Assembly: GCA_017465055.1 (NCBI GenBank)
Contig: JAFTWZ010000009.1
Location: 1 to 64,000, forward strand
Length of the DNA stretch: 64,000 nucleotides
Source: Alistipes sp.
Lineage (GTDB): Bacteria > Bacteroidota > Bacteroidia > Bacteroidales > Rikenellaceae
Direction of reading: 5' to 3'
Below the pieces are notes generated by a model. The model did not search any database, was not told the DNA's origin, and worked only from the letters and a program-made list of their open reading frames with translations. The position numbers were made by a program, and so were the translations under genes. How positions within the stretch are numbered: the first letter of the stretch is position 1; every line of letters begins with the position of its first letter. Of the stretch, positions 63,829 through 64,000 are shown in pieces.

Positions 63829-64000
63829 ATGAATAGATTTTTCTTTATTGCACTCCTTGCACTGCTCTCTACAGCGTGTGTCAAGGATAGCATTGGCGAT
63901 ATTGCTCCAGAGCAGGCGCCAAGTGATAAGATTCACAACTGGGGCGGAGAGCCTGGATGCGTAAGCGAAGCGGCAGCTAAGGGCCGCCTTATGGTACGTC
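63829..64000 (+). CDS. Lipoprotein, N-terminal part only (3' truncated by the window)
   Basis: 57 complete codons are visible. A signal peptide MNRFFFIALLALLSTACVKD has its lipobox Cys at residue 17. The following DSIGDIAPEQAPSDKIHNW and AAAKGRLMVR resemble the start of Bacteroidota S8 (subtilisin-like) lipoprotein proteases, where a short linker leads to a strand like GxLxV; this is a weak guess from little sequence. Confidence 0.7.
   Translation, partial: MNRFFFIALLALLSTACVKDSIGDIAPEQAPSDKIHNWGGEPGCVSEAAAKGRLMVR

Overview
The window is a chromosomal segment of a member of the Bacteroidota, most like the Bacteroidales and plausibly Alistipes or another Rikenellaceae genus (inference). The evidence is: Bacteroidetes-type promoters (TTTG, 19-20 bp, TAnnTTTG) upstream of many genes, weak or absent Shine-Dalgarno sites, a fused SecDF protein, cydAB preceded by a DUF4492 gene, many SPII lipoproteins, DUF4831, TIGR02757, an S9 dipeptidyl peptidase and the order rsfS-ftsH-cdsA-psd.

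Layout. 1-4.4 kb: 3' end of a plug/carboxypeptidase-regulatory-domain protein, a WYL regulator, catalase katA and a DUF2007-type membrane protein. 5-8.4 kb: a four-gene lipoprotein operon behind one clear promoter. 8.6-12.1 kb: a 939-residue AlbA_2/WYL fusion and a small acidic protein. 12.3-15.3 kb: cytochrome bd operon (DUF4492-cydA-cydB). 15.6-16.6 kb: nucleotidyltransferase, with a gene remnant overlapping its 3' end. 16.7-22.3 kb: M23-like protein, dxr, rseP, radA and an odd thioredoxin-like protein. 22.4-28 kb, minus strand: an AlkD-type gene next to a DUF4831 gene that has its own promoter, trmN6, and the coupled cluster ybbR-like, coaE, folP, an ABC ATPase and TIGR02757. 28.2-32.7 kb: secDF and a GH29 fucosidase. 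32.7-33.5 kb: tRNA-Gly(CCC) among repeats. 33.5-40.1 kb: lepA, a two-gene locus of unknown function (pseudokinase-AAA+ fusion plus a small protein resembling the C-terminal half of FtsZ) and htpG. 40.3-48.1 kb: AspT/YidE-type transporter, efp, a beta-barrel protein, DPP IV, a conserved unknown and a LysM glucosaminidase. 48.3-54.1 kb: rsfS, ftsH, cdsA, psd, AI-2E family transporter and a stand-alone riboflavin kinase. 54.8-64 kb: oxyR, divergent trpS-clc, ychF, a SIMPL protein, gltX-galM and the start of another lipoprotein.

Functionally most genes are housekeeping: isoprenoid, folate, CoA and phospholipid synthesis, protein export, translation and envelope proteolysis. There is an oxidative-stress theme: catalase, an OxyR with cysteines at 199 and 208, and the high-affinity bd oxidase.

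The unusual content lies in two places. First, the pseudokinase-AAA+/FtsZ-C-like pair at 35.5-37.8 kb is the best candidate for an undescribed system. Second, the gene-free stretches hold several repeat families: arrays with a 10-bp period in opposed blocks around a shared core (four copies), arrays with a 9-bp period (three clear copies), MITE-like elements, palindromes that abut stop codons, and a 112-bp tandem repeat built from the 3' end of the tRNA-Gly gene.
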